Shown here one piece after another: positions 25,326-35,497 of a stretch of 64,000 bases of DNA. Location: contig NZ_NSKC01000002.1 in NCBI RefSeq assembly GCF_002286985.1, positions 124,001-188,000 of the forward strand, read 5' to 3'. A program made the position numbers and the translations under genes. This DNA comes from Halorubrum salipaludis. Its GTDB lineage: Archaea; Halobacteriota; Halobacteria; Halobacteriales; Haloferacaceae. Every line of letters begins with the position of its first letter. Position 1 is the stretch's first letter. Under the pieces are notes generated by a model, which was given only the letters and a program-made list of their open reading frames with translations, did no database searches and had not been told where the DNA came from.

Positions 25326-26768
25326 TCAGTCGTCGGCGTGCGGCGTCTCCGGCGTGAACGTGACGCCGCCGATCTCGATCTCGTCCGGAACGCCGCTGGC
25401 GTCGTGCGTGCCGACCGGCGGCAGGTTTACCGCCGCGGCGTCGGACGCGTCGAGGTCCGTGTCGCCGTCGATGGAGGCCATCTCCCCGTCCGCGTCCCGC
25501 GCGTCCTGATCGATGCGCATCGAGCAGAACTCCGCGCCGCACATCGAGCAGAACCGGGCCTCCTTGTAGTTGTCTCCGGGCAGCGTCTGGTCGTGGTAGG
25601 CCCGCGCGCGCTCCGGGTCGAGCGCGAGGTCGAACTGCCGTTCCCAGTCGAACTCGTAGCGCGCCTCCGAGAGGGCGTCGTCCCAGTCGCGCGCCCCCGG
25701 AAGCCCGTTTGCCACGTCGGCGGCGTGGGCCGCGATCCGGTACGCCGCGAGCCCGTCCCGCACGTCCTCCGCGTTGGGGAGTCCCAGGTGCTCCTTCGGC
25801 GTGACGTAGCAGAGCATCGCCGCGCCCGCCCGCGCCGCCTCGGTCGCACCGATCGCGCTCGTGATGTGGTCGTATCCGGGAGCGACGTCGGTCACGAGGG
25901 GGCCGAGCACGTAGAAGGGCGCGCCGTCGCACACCGCCTGCTGCCGGTCGACGTTGTCGCCGATCTCGTCCATCGGGACGTGGCCCGGCCCCTCGACCAT
26001 CACCTGCACCCCGTGATCCCACGCGACGCGGGTGAGCTCGCCGAGGGTCTCGAGCTCGGCGAACTGCGCCTCGTCGCTCGCGTCGGCGAGACAGCCGGGA
26101 CGGAGGCCGTCCCCGAGCGACACCGTCACGTCGTGCTCCGCGAAGATCTCGCAGATCTCCTCGAACTCCGCGTACAGGGGGTTCTGCATCCCGTTCTCCT
26201 CGATCCACTGGGCGAGGATCGAGCCGCCGCGCGAGACGATCCCGGTCTTGCGACCGTCCGTCAGCGGCAGGTGTTCCATCAGCACCCCCGCGTGGATCGT
26301 CATGTAATCGACGCCCTGCTCGGCCTGCTTCTCGATCACGTCGAGCAGCAGCTCGTGAGTGATGTCGGCGGGATCGTCGGCCCGCTTCACCGCCTCGTAT
26401 ATCGGGACCGTCCCGACCGGAACCGGCGAGTACGCGACGTTCGCCGCGCGGGTCTCGTCTAAGCGCTCGCCCGTCGAGAGGTCCATGACGGTGTCGGCGC
26501 CGTAGTGGACGGCGGCGTGCAGCTTCCGCAGCTCCGCGTCGAGGTCGCTCGTCGTCTCGCTGTTGCCGATGTTGGCGTTGACCTTCGTCGAGAACTCCCT
26601 GCCGATGATCATCGGGTCGAGCGAGTCGTGAGCGTGATTGTTCGGGATCACCGCCTGTCCGCCGGCGACCTGCTCACGAACGAACTCCGGGTCGCGCTCC
26701 TCGCGCTCCGCCACGCGCTCCATCGCGGGCGTGATCTCCCCGTCTCGGGCACGCTGGATCTGGGTCAT
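25326..26768 (-). CDS. thiC: Phosphomethylpyrimidine synthase ThiC
   Basis: A radical SAM enzyme that rearranges aminoimidazole ribotide to HMP-P in thiamine synthesis. The 480-residue protein has the family's C-terminal 4Fe-4S motif, [11 protein letters not shown], near residue 410. Other ThiC landmarks are [14 protein letters not shown] near residue 45, [23 protein letters not shown] and [12 protein letters not shown]. It starts with [13 protein letters not shown] at 26766-26768. A minus-strand TATA (GTATATTAAC, 26797-26806) sits about 30 bases upstream, leaving no room for a TPP riboswitch in the transcript. It is divergent from elp3. Confidence 0.93.
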   Translation of the reverse strand: MTQIQRARDGEITPAMERVAEREERDPEFVREQVAGGQAVIPNNHAHDSLDPMIIGREFSTKVNANIGNSETTSDLDAELRKLHAAVHYGADTVMDLSTGERLDETRAANVAYSPVPVGTVPIYEAVKRADDPADITHELLLDVIEKQAEQGVDYMTIHAGVLMEHLPLTDGRKTGIVSRGGSILAQWIEENGMQNPLYAEFEEICEIFAEHDVTVSLGDGLRPGCLADASDEAQFAELETLGELTRVAWDHGVQVMVEGPGHVPMDEIGDNVDRQQAVCDGAPFYVLGPLVTDVAPGYDHITSAIGATEAARAGAAMLCYVTPKEHLGLPNAEDVRDGLAAYRIAAHAADVANGLPGARDWDDALSEARYEFDWERQFDLALDPERARAYHDQTLPGDNYKEARFCSMCGAEFCSMRIDQDARDADGEMASIDGDTDLDASDAAAVNLPPVGTHDASGVPDEIEIGGVTFTPETPHADD

Positions 26769-26885
26769 CGTTGTGATTACTTTGTTATACCACTAGTTAA
26801 TATACCCTCGGATCGCCGGGTCGCCGTCTCCGATCGGGGCGCGGGTGCGACACGCTTAACCCCGAAACGCGTCGATCGACGGGTA

Positions 26886-28625
26886 ATGAGTACAGACGCG
26901 GCAGGCGACGCGGCCGCCGGAGAGGAGTCCGGCGGCGAGGAGGGCTCCGGCGACGAGCCCGAGGCGTTCGTCCGGACCTGCGAGCACCTCGTCGACCGGA
27001 TCCTCGCGGGCGAGATCGACCGCGACGACCTCGAGTCCGCCAAGCTCGACGCCTGCTCGGAGTTCGGCTCCCCGAAGGTCCCGAAGAACACCGAGATCTT
27101 AGATCACGCGCCCCCGGAGGCCCGCGACGACGTGATCGAGGTCGTCCGGCGGAAGCCGGTCCGGACCGCCTCCGGCGTCTCGCCGGTCGCGATCATGACC
27201 TCGCCGAAGCTGTGCCCCCACGGGAAGTGCCTCTACTGTCCCGGCGGGCCGGCCTCGGAGTTCTCCTCGGCGCAGTCGTACACGGGCCACGAGCCCGCCG
27301 CGGCCCGGGGCGAGCAGAACGACTACGACCCGTACGGACAGGTCACCCTCCGGCTCGAACAGCTCCGGAAGATCGGTCACCCGGTCGACAAGGTGGAGCT
27401 CATCCTGATGGGCGGGACGATGACCGCGCGCTCGCACGACTACCAGGAGTGGTTCGTGAAGCGCGCCTTGCAGGCGATGAACGACTACGACCTCGACAAG
27501 GAGCCCGAGCCCGCCGAGGAGGAGTCCTTTGCGCCGGCCCCCGAGGAGACCGAGTTCGAGTACTTAGCGGACGTGATCGCGGAGAACGAGACGAACGAGA
27601 TCCGCAACATCGGCACGACCTTCGAGACGAAGCCGGACTGGTGTGACCCCGAGCAGATCGACCGCATGCTCGATCTGGGCGGGACGAAGGTCGAGGTCGG
27701 CGTCCAGACCACCTACGAGCGGATCAACCGCGAGATGCACCGGGGCCACGGCAACGAGGCCTCTCGCAACGCCAACCGTCGCCTGCGCGACGCCGCGTTC
27801 AAGGTCGGCTTCCACATGATGCCGGGCCAGCCGGGGATGACCCGCGAGATGTGTATCGAGGACTTCCGCCAGCTGTTCGAGAACCCCGACTGGCGGCCGG
27901 ACTACCTGAAGATCTACCCGACCCTCGTCGTCGAGGGGACCCGGATATACGACCGATGGCGCCGCGACGACTTCGAGCCCCTCTCGAACGAGGAGGCGGC
28001 CGACGTGGTCGCCGAGGCGATGGACCACATCCCGAAGTACACCCGGCTCCAGCGCGTCCAGCGCGACATCCCCGCCGACTTCATCGAGGGCGGCGTCTGG
28101 AAGTCGAACCTCCGGCAGCTCGCCGACCAGCGGGCCGAGGAGAAGGGGATCACCCAGCGCGACATCCGCGCCCGCGAGGTGGGGCACAACGACGCCGATC
28201 CGGACCCCGACGACGTGGAGCTCGACGTGCTGACCTACGAGGCCGGCGGCGGGACGGAGCACTTCATCTCCTTCGAGGACCCCGTCCGCGACTTACTCGT
28301 CGGCTTTTGTCGCCTACGGTTCCCCTCCTTCGCGCCCGGCCAGCCCGGCGCGCCCGGCACCGAGGACGACGCGATCCGACGCGAGCTGGCGGACGCTGCG
28401 CTGATCCGCGAGCTGCACGTGTACGGCAGCGAGGTCGCCATCGGCGGCGACGGCGACTGGCAGCATCAGGGGTACGGGACGAAGCTCCTCGAGCACGCGG
28501 AGGAGCTGGCCCGCGACGCCGGCTACCGCAAGCTGGCGATCATCTCGGGGATCGGCGCCCGCGAGTACTACCGCAACAAGCTCGGCTACCACCAGGACGG
28601 GCCGTACGTCTCGAAGCGACTCTGA
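26886..28625 (+). CDS. elp3: tRNA uridine(34) 5-carboxymethylaminomethyl modification enzyme Elp3
   Basis: Modifies wobble uridine of tRNA using acetyl-CoA and radical SAM chemistry. The 579-residue protein has the cluster motif C-P-H-G-K-C-L-Y-C with Cys110, Cys115 and Cys118, followed by PGGPASEF. The radical SAM barrel contains LILMGGTMTARS, EVGVQTTYE and FHMMPGQPG. The C-terminal GNAT domain (about 430-579) ends with WQHQGYGTKLLEHAEE and REYYRNKLGY. An acidic insert, Glu/Pro-rich, lies near residues 210-225. An acidic 30-residue leader is typical of halophiles. Confidence 0.95.
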   Translation: MSTDAAGDAAAGEESGGEEGSGDEPEAFVRTCEHLVDRILAGEIDRDDLESAKLDACSEFGSPKVPKNTEILDHAPPEARDDVIEVVRRKPVRTASGVSPVAIMTSPKLCPHGKCLYCPGGPASEFSSAQSYTGHEPAAARGEQNDYDPYGQVTLRLEQLRKIGHPVDKVELILMGGTMTARSHDYQEWFVKRALQAMNDYDLDKEPEPAEEESFAPAPEETEFEYLADVIAENETNEIRNIGTTFETKPDWCDPEQIDRMLDLGGTKVEVGVQTTYERINREMHRGHGNEASRNANRRLRDAAFKVGFHMMPGQPGMTREMCIEDFRQLFENPDWRPDYLKIYPTLVVEGTRIYDRWRRDDFEPLSNEEAADVVAEAMDHIPKYTRLQRVQRDIPADFIEGGVWKSNLRQLADQRAEEKGITQRDIRAREVGHNDADPDPDDVELDVLTYEAGGGTEHFISFEDPVRDLLVGFCRLRFPSFAPGQPGAPGTEDDAIRRELADAALIRELHVYGSEVAIGGDGDWQHQGYGTKLLEHAEELARDAGYRKLAIISGIGAREYYRNKLGYHQDGPYVSKRL

Positions 28626-28836
28626 TCGGAAGACTCAGACGGTGGAGACGAGGAAGCGCCACGAACGCTTTTTGCGGGTCTCGTGATCGGGCCGACCGAA
28701 ATCGTTGGCTCGATCTGTCTCGCGATCGATCGGGCCCCCTCGGGTTATGCAGAGAAACACGACCTCGATTTTATCGGATTTAAGTAAGATTTTTTAACCA
28801 ACTATTCGCGTTTATTGACACCATCTCACATAGTGG

Positions 28837-30279
28837 ATGGCGATCATGAACTTCGACAGACGCTCCCTCTTAAAAGGTATCGGTGCGGCAGGCGTAGCTC
28901 CGGCGTTCTCGGGACTGGCGTCCGCCGAAGGCGACGGGGATCCGGCGGCGGATCGGTTCCTCATCGACTTACGGGAGGTGGACCGGGCCGACGTACCGGG
29001 CGAGGTCGAAATCGTCCACGACATCTCCGATATCGATCTGTTGGCGGCACGGGGCGATCCCGAGTCGGTTCCGGGTGTCGACTCGACGGCGCCGGACGTC
29101 GCCGTCTATCAGGACGACGCGGGATCCGTCCCGGAGAACGCGGGGCCGGCGGCGGAGGTCGATAAGGGGGCCGACAACAGTGGCAGTCCGGGATGGGACG
29201 ACGGACTGTCTAACAACGAGCTTCAGTGGGACAAGCGCGCCCAGCGGGTTGGAGAGCTCTCCGATCGGCCTGGTAACCAGCGAACGGTCCACGACACGAC
29301 CACGGGCGAGGGCGCTCGCGTCGCCGTGATCGACAGCGGCGTGTCGGACGCTCACCCCGATCTCGCAGACGTGGTGAACGAGGAACTCTCCGAGAACTTC
29401 ACGACCGACGAGTACGACTTCCGCCCGAACGGGGCGGGCGACCACGGCACCCACGTCGCGGGAACCGTCGCGGGGACGAACGCGAGCGGCGACGGGGTGC
29501 TCGGCACCGCGCCGGACGCGGAGATCGTCTCTCTCCGAGTGTTCTCGGGCGTGGAAGGGGCGAGCGGCGACGTCATCGCGGCGATCGTCGCGGCCGCGAA
29601 CAGGGGCTGTGACGCCGCAAATCTGAGCCTCGGCTACCCGGTCCCCTTCGTCGATCCCGAGGAGTACCCGTTCCTGTTGGATATTAAGGAGGCCTACGAG
29701 CGCGCCGCCGCGTACGCCCGCGAGCAGGGCACCCTCGTGATCAACTCCGCAGGCAACGACGGCATCGACATGGACGCCGAGGGCGTTTTGAGCCTTCCGA
29801 CGGAGGCGGAGGGGGTCTTCGGCGTCTCCGCGACCGGCCCCATCGGCTTCCTCTGGGACGACCGGCAGCAGCGCGAAGACCTCGCGCTGAAGCGGCTCGC
29901 GGACCCGACTTCCTCGCCCGCCTTCTACACGAACTACGGCAGCGCGGTCGACGTGAGCGCGGCCGGGGGAGATGTCGACCTCGAGGCGCTCAACGAGGGC
30001 GACAAACCGGCGTACTACGACCTCGTGCTCTCCACGGTCGTGTCCCCGGACGGCGAGGGCGGCGTCGAGCCCGGATACGGGTGGAAGGCCGGCACGTCAA
30101 TGGCGGCACCGCAGGTGGCGGGCGCCGTCGCGCTCGTGCGGTCGCTTCGGCCGGACGCAAGCGCCGCGGAAGTCGAGTCGCTGATCCGCGAGACGGCGTC
30201 GGAGGGCGAGCCCGGCGGCGAGCCGTTCCACGGCGCCGGCCACCTCGACCTGCGACGGCTCGTGAAGGCGGCCCGGTAG
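28837..30279 (+). CDS. Tat-exported S8 (subtilisin-like) serine protease
   Basis: This 480-residue protein has a twin-arginine signal (DRRSLLKGIGAAG, residues 7-19; cleavage likely near 30). A propeptide of about 120 residues follows, then a subtilase domain. The triad is Asp166 in VAVIDSGVS, His203 in DHGTHVAGT and Ser421 in AGTSMAAPQVAG, with Asn307 as oxyanion residue. It ends soon after the catalytic domain, without the C-terminal extension of halolysins. It would be secreted folded, as usual in haloarchaea. It is transcribed alone from an AT-rich promoter region (28770-28800). Confidence 0.92.
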   Translation: MAIMNFDRRSLLKGIGAAGVAPAFSGLASAEGDGDPAADRFLIDLREVDRADVPGEVEIVHDISDIDLLAARGDPESVPGVDSTAPDVAVYQDDAGSVPENAGPAAEVDKGADNSGSPGWDDGLSNNELQWDKRAQRVGELSDRPGNQRTVHDTTTGEGARVAVIDSGVSDAHPDLADVVNEELSENFTTDEYDFRPNGAGDHGTHVAGTVAGTNASGDGVLGTAPDAEIVSLRVFSGVEGASGDVIAAIVAAANRGCDAANLSLGYPVPFVDPEEYPFLLDIKEAYERAAAYAREQGTLVINSAGNDGIDMDAEGVLSLPTEAEGVFGVSATGPIGFLWDDRQQREDLALKRLADPTSSPAFYTNYGSAVDVSAAGGDVDLEALNEGDKPAYYDLVLSTVVSPDGEGGVEPGYGWKAGTSMAAPQVAGAVALVRSLRPDASAAEVESLIRETASEGEPGGEPFHGAGHLDLRRLVKAAR

Positions 30280-30374
30280 GGGCCGACCGGCTCGCGGTCG
30301 TATTTGCGGGGCTCGCGGCGCGGCTCGCCGCCGTAACGACACGCCTTTTTCCGGGCCGGCTGTCTCCTTGGAGT

Positions 30375-32561
30375 ATGGACCAGAAGCGGGAGCTGTCGAG
30401 CATCGACCTCGGCGCGCTCGTCACCGAGCTCAATCGGTACGCGGGCGCGAAGGTCGACAAGGCGTACCTCTACGACGACGACCTGCTCCGGCTGAAGCTC
30501 CGTGACTTCGACCGCGGCCGGGTCGAGCTCATGATCGAGGTGGGCGAGGTCAAGCGCGCCCACGTCGCGGACCCCGAGAACGTCGCGGACGCGCCCGGCC
30601 GGCCGCCGAACTTCGCGAAGATGCTCCGGAACCGGATGTCCGGCGCCGACTTCGCGGGCGTCGAGCAGTACGAGTTCGACCGGATCCTCACCTTCGAGTT
30701 CGAGCGCGAGGACGAGAACACGACCCTCGTCGCCGAGCTGTTCGGGCAGGGGAACGTCGCCGCGCTCGACGAGACCGGCGAGGTCGTGGGCGCGCTCCAG
30801 ACCGTCCGGCTCAAGTCCCGGACGGTCGCGCCCGGGTCGCAGTACGAGTACCCCGCCTCGCGGCTCAACCCCCTCGACGTGAGCCTCGGCGGGTTCAAAC
30901 GGAACATGCGCGAGTCCGACAGCGACGTGGTCCGGACCCTTGCCACGCAGCTGAACCTCGGCGGGCTCTACGCCGAGGAGGTGTGCACCCGCGCGGGCGT
31001 CGAGAAGGAGACGCCCATCGACGAGGTCACGGACGACCAGCTCCGCGCGCTCCACGACGCGCTCGAGCGCATCGGCGAGCGGCTCCGCTCCGGCGACGTC
31101 GACCCGCGGGTGTACGAGGAGGAACTCGACGGTGAATCCGACGAGGACCGCGACCCCCGCGTCGTCGACGTCACGCCGTTCCCGCTCTCGGAGCACGAGG
31201 GCCTCCCGAGCGTCGGCTTCGACTCCTTCAACGCCGCCGTCGACGAGTACTTCCACCGGCTCGAAGGCGAGGACGCCGACGCGGGCGAGGCCCCCGCGGA
31301 TGCGAGCGCCTCGCGCCCGGACTTCGAGGAGGAGATCGCCAAACAGGAGCGGATCATCGAACAGCAGAAAGGGGCGATCGAGGGGTTCGAGGAGCAGGCG
31401 GAGGCGGAGCGCGAGCGCGCGGAGCTGCTGTACGCCCGGTACGACCTCGTCGACGAGGTGCTCTCGACGGTGCAGGAGGCCCGCGAGGACGAGGTCCCGT
31501 GGGACGAGATCGCGGAGACCCTCGACGCCGGCGCCGAGCGCGGGATCCCGGCAGCGGAGGCCGTCGTCGACGTCGACGGCGGCGAGGGGACGGTGACCGT
31601 CGAGCTCGACGCCGAGGGCGACGACGGGGGGACGACCCGAATCGAACTCGACGCGAGCGCGGGCGTGGAGGTCAACGCCGACCGGCTCTATCAGGAGGCC
31701 AAGCGGATCGAGGGGAAGAAGGAGGGCGCGATGGAGGCGATCGAGTCGACCCGGAGGGAGCTGGAGGCGGTCAAGGAGCGGAAGGCCGAGTGGGAGGCGA
31801 AGGAGGCGGCCGACGACGGCGACGGGAACGGAGCCGATGACGAGGACGGGGACGAGGACGAGGAGTACGAGACCGACTGGCTCTCGCGGTCGTCCATCCC
31901 GATCCGGAGCCCGGACGACTGGTTCGAGCGGTTCCGCTGGTTCCGCACGTCGACGGGGTACCTCGTCATCGGCGGCCGCAACGCCGACCAGAACGAGGAG
32001 CTGGTGAAAAAGTACATGGGCAAACACGACCGGTTCTTCCACACGCAGGCCCACGGCGGGCCGGTGACGCTGTTGAAGGCCGCGGGCCCCTCCGAGTCGG
32101 CCGACCCGGTCGACTTCTCCGAGGAGACCCTGCGGGAGGCCGCGCAGTTCGCCGTCTCCTACTCGTCGGACTGGAAGGACGGGCGCGGCGCGGGCGACGC
32201 GTACATGGTCGAGCCCGATCAGGTGTCGAAGACCCCCGAGAGCGGCGAGTACATCGAGAAGGGGAGCTTCGTGATCCGCGGCGACCGCACCTACTTCGAG
32301 GACGTTCCCTGCCGGGTCGCCGTCGGCGTCCAGTGTGAGCCCGTCACCCGCGCCATCGGTGGGCCGCCCTCGGCGATCGTCGACCGCGCCGCGACGAGCG
32401 TCACGCTGGAGCCGGGGATGTACGCCCAGAACGACGCCGCGATGATGGTGTACCGCGAGCTGAAGGAGCGCTTCGCCGACACGTCGTTCGTGCGGAAGGT
32501 GGCCAGCGCCGACCAGCTCCAGGAGTTCCTGCCGCCGGGCGGCTCGGACATCGTGGACTGA
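30375..32561 (+). CDS. rqcH: Ribosome quality control protein RqcH (NEMF/Tae2 family)
   Basis: A 728-residue member of the NFACT family that binds obstructed large ribosomal subunits and, in studied organisms, recruits tRNA to extend nascent chains. The NFACT-N domain begins at MDQKRELSSIDL (1-200). A helical middle with an extensive coiled coil (about 310-480) is interrupted by acidic segments. The NFACT-R (DUF814) domain starts near residue 510 with WFERFRWFRTSTGYLVIGGRN, followed by FFHTQAHGGP. The ATG at 30375 follows the protease gene by 95 bases. Confidence 0.92.
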   Translation: MDQKRELSSIDLGALVTELNRYAGAKVDKAYLYDDDLLRLKLRDFDRGRVELMIEVGEVKRAHVADPENVADAPGRPPNFAKMLRNRMSGADFAGVEQYEFDRILTFEFEREDENTTLVAELFGQGNVAALDETGEVVGALQTVRLKSRTVAPGSQYEYPASRLNPLDVSLGGFKRNMRESDSDVVRTLATQLNLGGLYAEEVCTRAGVEKETPIDEVTDDQLRALHDALERIGERLRSGDVDPRVYEEELDGESDEDRDPRVVDVTPFPLSEHEGLPSVGFDSFNAAVDEYFHRLEGEDADAGEAPADASASRPDFEEEIAKQERIIEQQKGAIEGFEEQAEAERERAELLYARYDLVDEVLSTVQEAREDEVPWDEIAETLDAGAERGIPAAEAVVDVDGGEGTVTVELDAEGDDGGTTRIELDASAGVEVNADRLYQEAKRIEGKKEGAMEAIESTRRELEAVKERKAEWEAKEAADDGDGNGADDEDGDEDEEYETDWLSRSSIPIRSPDDWFERFRWFRTSTGYLVIGGRNADQNEELVKKYMGKHDRFFHTQAHGGPVTLLKAAGPSESADPVDFSEETLREAAQFAVSYSSDWKDGRGAGDAYMVEPDQVSKTPESGEYIEKGSFVIRGDRTYFEDVPCRVAVGVQCEPVTRAIGGPPSAIVDRAATSVTLEPGMYAQNDAAMMVYRELKERFADTSFVRKVASADQLQEFLPPGGSDIVD

Positions 32562-32657
32562 TCGCGGTCCGACACCGCACACAACGTCGGGATTTCACGG
32601 CTTTCGTTTCTATCGCTCCGAACACTAATTACGCCACGCGCCGTACGTGCTCGCGAG

Positions 32658-33029
32658 ATGTCGATCGATCGGGAGACGTTTGAGAACGCCAGCGAAGACG
32701 AGCTCGGCGAACTCTCCGCGCCCGAGCGGGTGCTCGGATTCCTCGTCGCTCACGACGACCGCGCGTTCGAGGCGCGTGAGATTGCGTCGCGGACCGATCT
32801 CGACGACGGGGCCGTCAGCACCGCCCTCTCGCGGCTGAAAGACCGTGGTCTCGTCGAACACAAGGCCACGTACTGGGCCGTGACCGACGACAAGGGGCGT
32901 CTCGACGAGGTCGGCGGGTACGAACGCGCAACGCGAGCGTTCAACGAGCGGCTCGGCACCGAGGACCGCGACGCCTGGCGCGAGCACGCTCCAGAGGAAC
33001 CGCATCCGAACGCCGACGACGAACCGTGA
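32658..33029 (+). CDS. Winged-helix protein, probable antitoxin or repressor of the MazF-like gene
   Basis: This 123-residue protein has a winged helix in residues 20-85. PERVLGFLVAHDDRAFEAREIASRT-type helices are followed by the recognition helix DDGAVSTALSRLKDRGLVE and a short wing (HKATYWAVT). The C-terminal tail (90-123) is acidic and could cover a toxin. It overlaps the MazF-like gene by 4 bases. A MarR-like DNA-binding protein in place of the usual MazE fold is uncommon; the antitoxin role is inferred from position. Confidence 0.7.
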   Translation: MSIDRETFENASEDELGELSAPERVLGFLVAHDDRAFEAREIASRTDLDDGAVSTALSRLKDRGLVEHKATYWAVTDDKGRLDEVGGYERATRAFNERLGTEDRDAWREHAPEEPHPNADDEP

Positions 33030-33436
33030 GCGACGGCGAATCGACCCCGGTTTTCGAACGCGGAGATGTCGTCTATGGCGTGGACCCGTTCAAACGAGCT
33101 GGAGTCGCCCGTCCGTGGCTGATCGTCTCCAATCACGAGGGGCGACCGTTCCACGGCGACCAGTACGTCGCACTCACGCTGACGACGAAGTCGTGGATGG
33201 ACGGACTCATCGAGGTTCCGGCGGAGAGTTGGATCCGGGGCGGGACACCGGACGAAAGCCGGATCGTTCCCTGGGGCGTCCAGTCTCTCGGCCGAGCGGA
33301 TATCGACTTCTGGCAGGGTCGTCTCCTGAGCGAACTCGTCGATGCGGCGGTCGAAGCACTGGTCGACGAGATTCGACAGCGCTCGCACACCGGAGCGCGA
33401 CCCTTTCAAGCCTCCGCCACCGACTCCGCCCCATGA
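33026..33436 (+). CDS. PemK/MazF-like toxin-family protein
   Basis: A 136-residue protein starting at a GTG that overlaps the upstream stop. It has the MazF fold landmarks: ERGDVVYGVDPF at the N-terminus, the RPWLIVSNHEG strand with Arg29-Pro30, DQYVALTLTTKS, and a later SRIVPWGVQSLGRADI. MazF proteins cut mRNA at short sites. The usual first strand VDLDP is here VYGVDPF. Whether the catalytic residues are all present cannot be settled by eye, so it may be a toxin or a derived regulator. Second gene of an overlapping triad. Confidence 0.75.
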   Translation: MSDGESTPVFERGDVVYGVDPFKRAGVARPWLIVSNHEGRPFHGDQYVALTLTTKSWMDGLIEVPAESWIRGGTPDESRIVPWGVQSLGRADIDFWQGRLLSELVDAAVEALVDEIRQRSHTGARPFQASATDSAP

Positions 33437-33816
33437 GCTTCGAGGCGCTGCCGGACGGCTGGCGGGTGTGGAACGAGGAGCCGAGCGGCCGGGCGATCCT
33501 CGTGTACCGGCCCGACGTGTTCGGCGGCGACGACCTCCCGTCCGAGTGTCTCCCGACGATCTACCTGACGAACGGCGCGCGCAACGCCCGCCCCGGATCG
33601 GGTCAGTACGCGACCGAGGAGTGGCACGTCGTTCTCTTCCTCGAGCCCGAGATCGAGGCGGTCTCCGAGACGTACGAGAGCCGCGAGGCCGGCGCGGCCG
33701 CCGCCGTCGACGTCGCGGAGCGGTTCGCCGCCGGCGACGTGGACTACCGGGCCGCCTATCAGGTGCCGCGGGAGGAGTACTTCGAGCGGTTGGACGAGCA
33801 CGTCGGCGGGGAGTAG
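33433..33816 (+). CDS. DUF5820-like haloarchaeal protein
   Basis: This 127-residue protein starts at an ATG overlapping the MazF-like stop (ATGA). It opens with MSFEALPDGWRVWNEE and continues with ILVYRPDVFGG and EEWHVVLFLEPEIE, ending in an amphipathic helix. I associate this pattern with the haloarchaeal family DUF5820, of unknown function. Overlap with the toxin-like gene may mean co-translation, or may just reflect a compact genome, because the family occurs widely. Confidence 0.65.
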   Translation: MSFEALPDGWRVWNEEPSGRAILVYRPDVFGGDDLPSECLPTIYLTNGARNARPGSGQYATEEWHVVLFLEPEIEAVSETYESREAGAAAAVDVAERFAAGDVDYRAAYQVPREEYFERLDEHVGGE

Positions 33817-33965
33817 CCGTCGTCGCTGTCGTACCGTCACCGCTGTTGCGTCGCCCCCGCTGGCGCATCGCCACCGTTGTCGCATCGGGGAGATCAGCCG
33901 CGTCTGATCCACGCATGTGGATACTTCGGTAGTTTAAACGGAGTATTGTGCCACGAACACGAGGG

Positions 33966-33973
33966 TTTTTATC
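33966..33973 (+). promoter_or_regulatory. TATA box of purF
   Basis: TTTTTATC lies about 25-30 bases before the purF ATG at 33998, implying a leaderless or near-leaderless mRNA. No PurR-type operator is recognisable in 33817-33997. Confidence 0.45.
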
Positions 33974-33997
33974 GACTCACGCCCCACCGACGTGTAT

Positions 33998-35497
33998 ATG
34001 CAAGCCGGTGGGGACAACACCGCTGACGAGCCGCGAGAGAAGTGCGGCGTCGTCGGCGTCTCGCTCGCCGACCGCGAGGCCGCGCGACCGCTGTACTACG
34101 CGCTGTACGCGCTCCAACACCGGGGACAGGAGTCCGCGGGGATCGTCACGCACGACGGGTTCCAACAGCACAGCCACGTCGAGCGCGGGCTCGTCGGCGA
34201 CGCGTTCGACGAGGGCGACCTGGAGTCGCTGTCGGGCGGCACCGGCATCGGCCACGTCCGGTACCCGACCGCCGGGAGCCTCGACAAGAGCTGCGCGCAG
34301 CCGTTCTCGGTTTCCTTCAAGTCCGGATCGCTCGGCCTCTCGCACAACGGGAACCTCGTCAACGCGGACGAGGTGCGCGAGGAGCTCGCGGCGGCGGGCC
34401 ACGCGTTCACCTCCGACGGCGACACCGAGGTGATCGCCCACGACCTCGCGCGCAACCTCCTCGAAGAAGACCTCGTACGGGCGGTCAAACACACGATGAA
34501 CCGCATCCACGGCTCCTACTCGCTGGCGATCACCCACGACGACACCGTGCTCGGCGTGCGCGACCCGCTCGGGAACCGCCCGCTGTGTCTCGGGAAGATC
34601 GACGGCGGCTACGTCCTCGCCAGCGAGTCGGCCGCGATCGACACCCTCGACGGGGAGCTGATCCGGGACGTGCGCCCCGGCGAACTCGTCGTCTTGGACC
34701 CCGACGGGACCGGCTACGACACGTATCAGCTCGTCGAGCGCGAGTCGACGGCCCACTGCTTCTTCGAACACGTCTACTTCGCCCGCCCCGACTCCGTCAT
34801 CGACGAGAGCCTCGTGTACGAGGTGCGCCGGAAGCTCGGCCGGAAGCTCTGGGAGGAGTCCGGCGTCGAGTCGGACGTGGTGATGCCCGTTCCGGACTCC
34901 GGGCGCGCGTTCGCCTCCGGCTACGCCGACGCCGCCGGCGAGACGACCGCCGACGGCGACCCCCGTCCGGAGGGCGACGGCGGCATCGAGTTCGCCGAGG
35001 GGCTGATGAAGAACCGATACGTCGGGCGGACGTTCATCATGCCGACCCAAGACGAGCGCGAGCGCGCGGTCCGGCTGAAGCTCAACCCGATCCGATCGAC
35101 CGTCGAGGGGAAGTCGGTCACCATCATCGACGACTCGATCGTGCGGGGGACCACGTCGACCCAGCTCGTCGAGCTGGTCCGCGAGGCGGGCGCCGAGGAG
35201 GTCCACCTCCGGATCGGCGCGCCGGCGATCGTCGCGCCCTGCTACTTCGGCATCGATATGGCGACCCGCGAGGAGCTGATCGCCGCCGACGCCTCGACGG
35301 AGGAGATCCGGGAAGAAGTGGGGGCGGACTCGCTGTCGTACCTCTCGATCGACGCCGTCGCCGACGCGCTCGGCGAGAGCCGCGCGGACCTCTGTCTGGG
35401 GTGTGTCACCGGGGAGTACCCGTTCGACGTGGCGGGCGAAGAGGCGGATCGGGACTTGGAGGGCACCGCGTCGGGCGTGACTCCCGCGGACGACTGA
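33998..35497 (+). CDS. purF: Amidophosphoribosyltransferase PurF
   Basis: Makes 5-phosphoribosylamine from PRPP and glutamine, the first step of purine synthesis. In this 499-residue protein the Ntn nucleophile is Cys16 after a short propeptide (EKCGVVG). The PRPP loop is IIDDSIVRGTTS. Cysteines matching the structural 4Fe-4S ligands of the B. subtilis type are present: HCFFEHVYF, APCYFGID and the CLGC pair near the C-terminus. The ATG at 33998 is preferred over the GTG at 33992. The insert around residues 308-328 is acidic and haloarchaeal in style. Confidence 0.95.
   Translation: MQAGGDNTADEPREKCGVVGVSLADREAARPLYYALYALQHRGQESAGIVTHDGFQQHSHVERGLVGDAFDEGDLESLSGGTGIGHVRYPTAGSLDKSCAQPFSVSFKSGSLGLSHNGNLVNADEVREELAAAGHAFTSDGDTEVIAHDLARNLLEEDLVRAVKHTMNRIHGSYSLAITHDDTVLGVRDPLGNRPLCLGKIDGGYVLASESAAIDTLDGELIRDVRPGELVVLDPDGTGYDTYQLVERESTAHCFFEHVYFARPDSVIDESLVYEVRRKLGRKLWEESGVESDVVMPVPDSGRAFASGYADAAGETTADGDPRPEGDGGIEFAEGLMKNRYVGRTFIMPTQDERERAVRLKLNPIRSTVEGKSVTIIDDSIVRGTTSTQLVELVREAGAEEVHLRIGAPAIVAPCYFGIDMATREELIAADASTEEIREEVGADSLSYLSIDAVADALGESRADLCLGCVTGEYPFDVAGEEADRDLEGTASGVTPADD

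Noticed and set aside
26769-26885. Possible TPP riboswitch upstream of thiC
   Set aside because: The TATA box is about 30 bases from the start codon, so the transcript has almost no leader, and no TPP-aptamer motif is visible.
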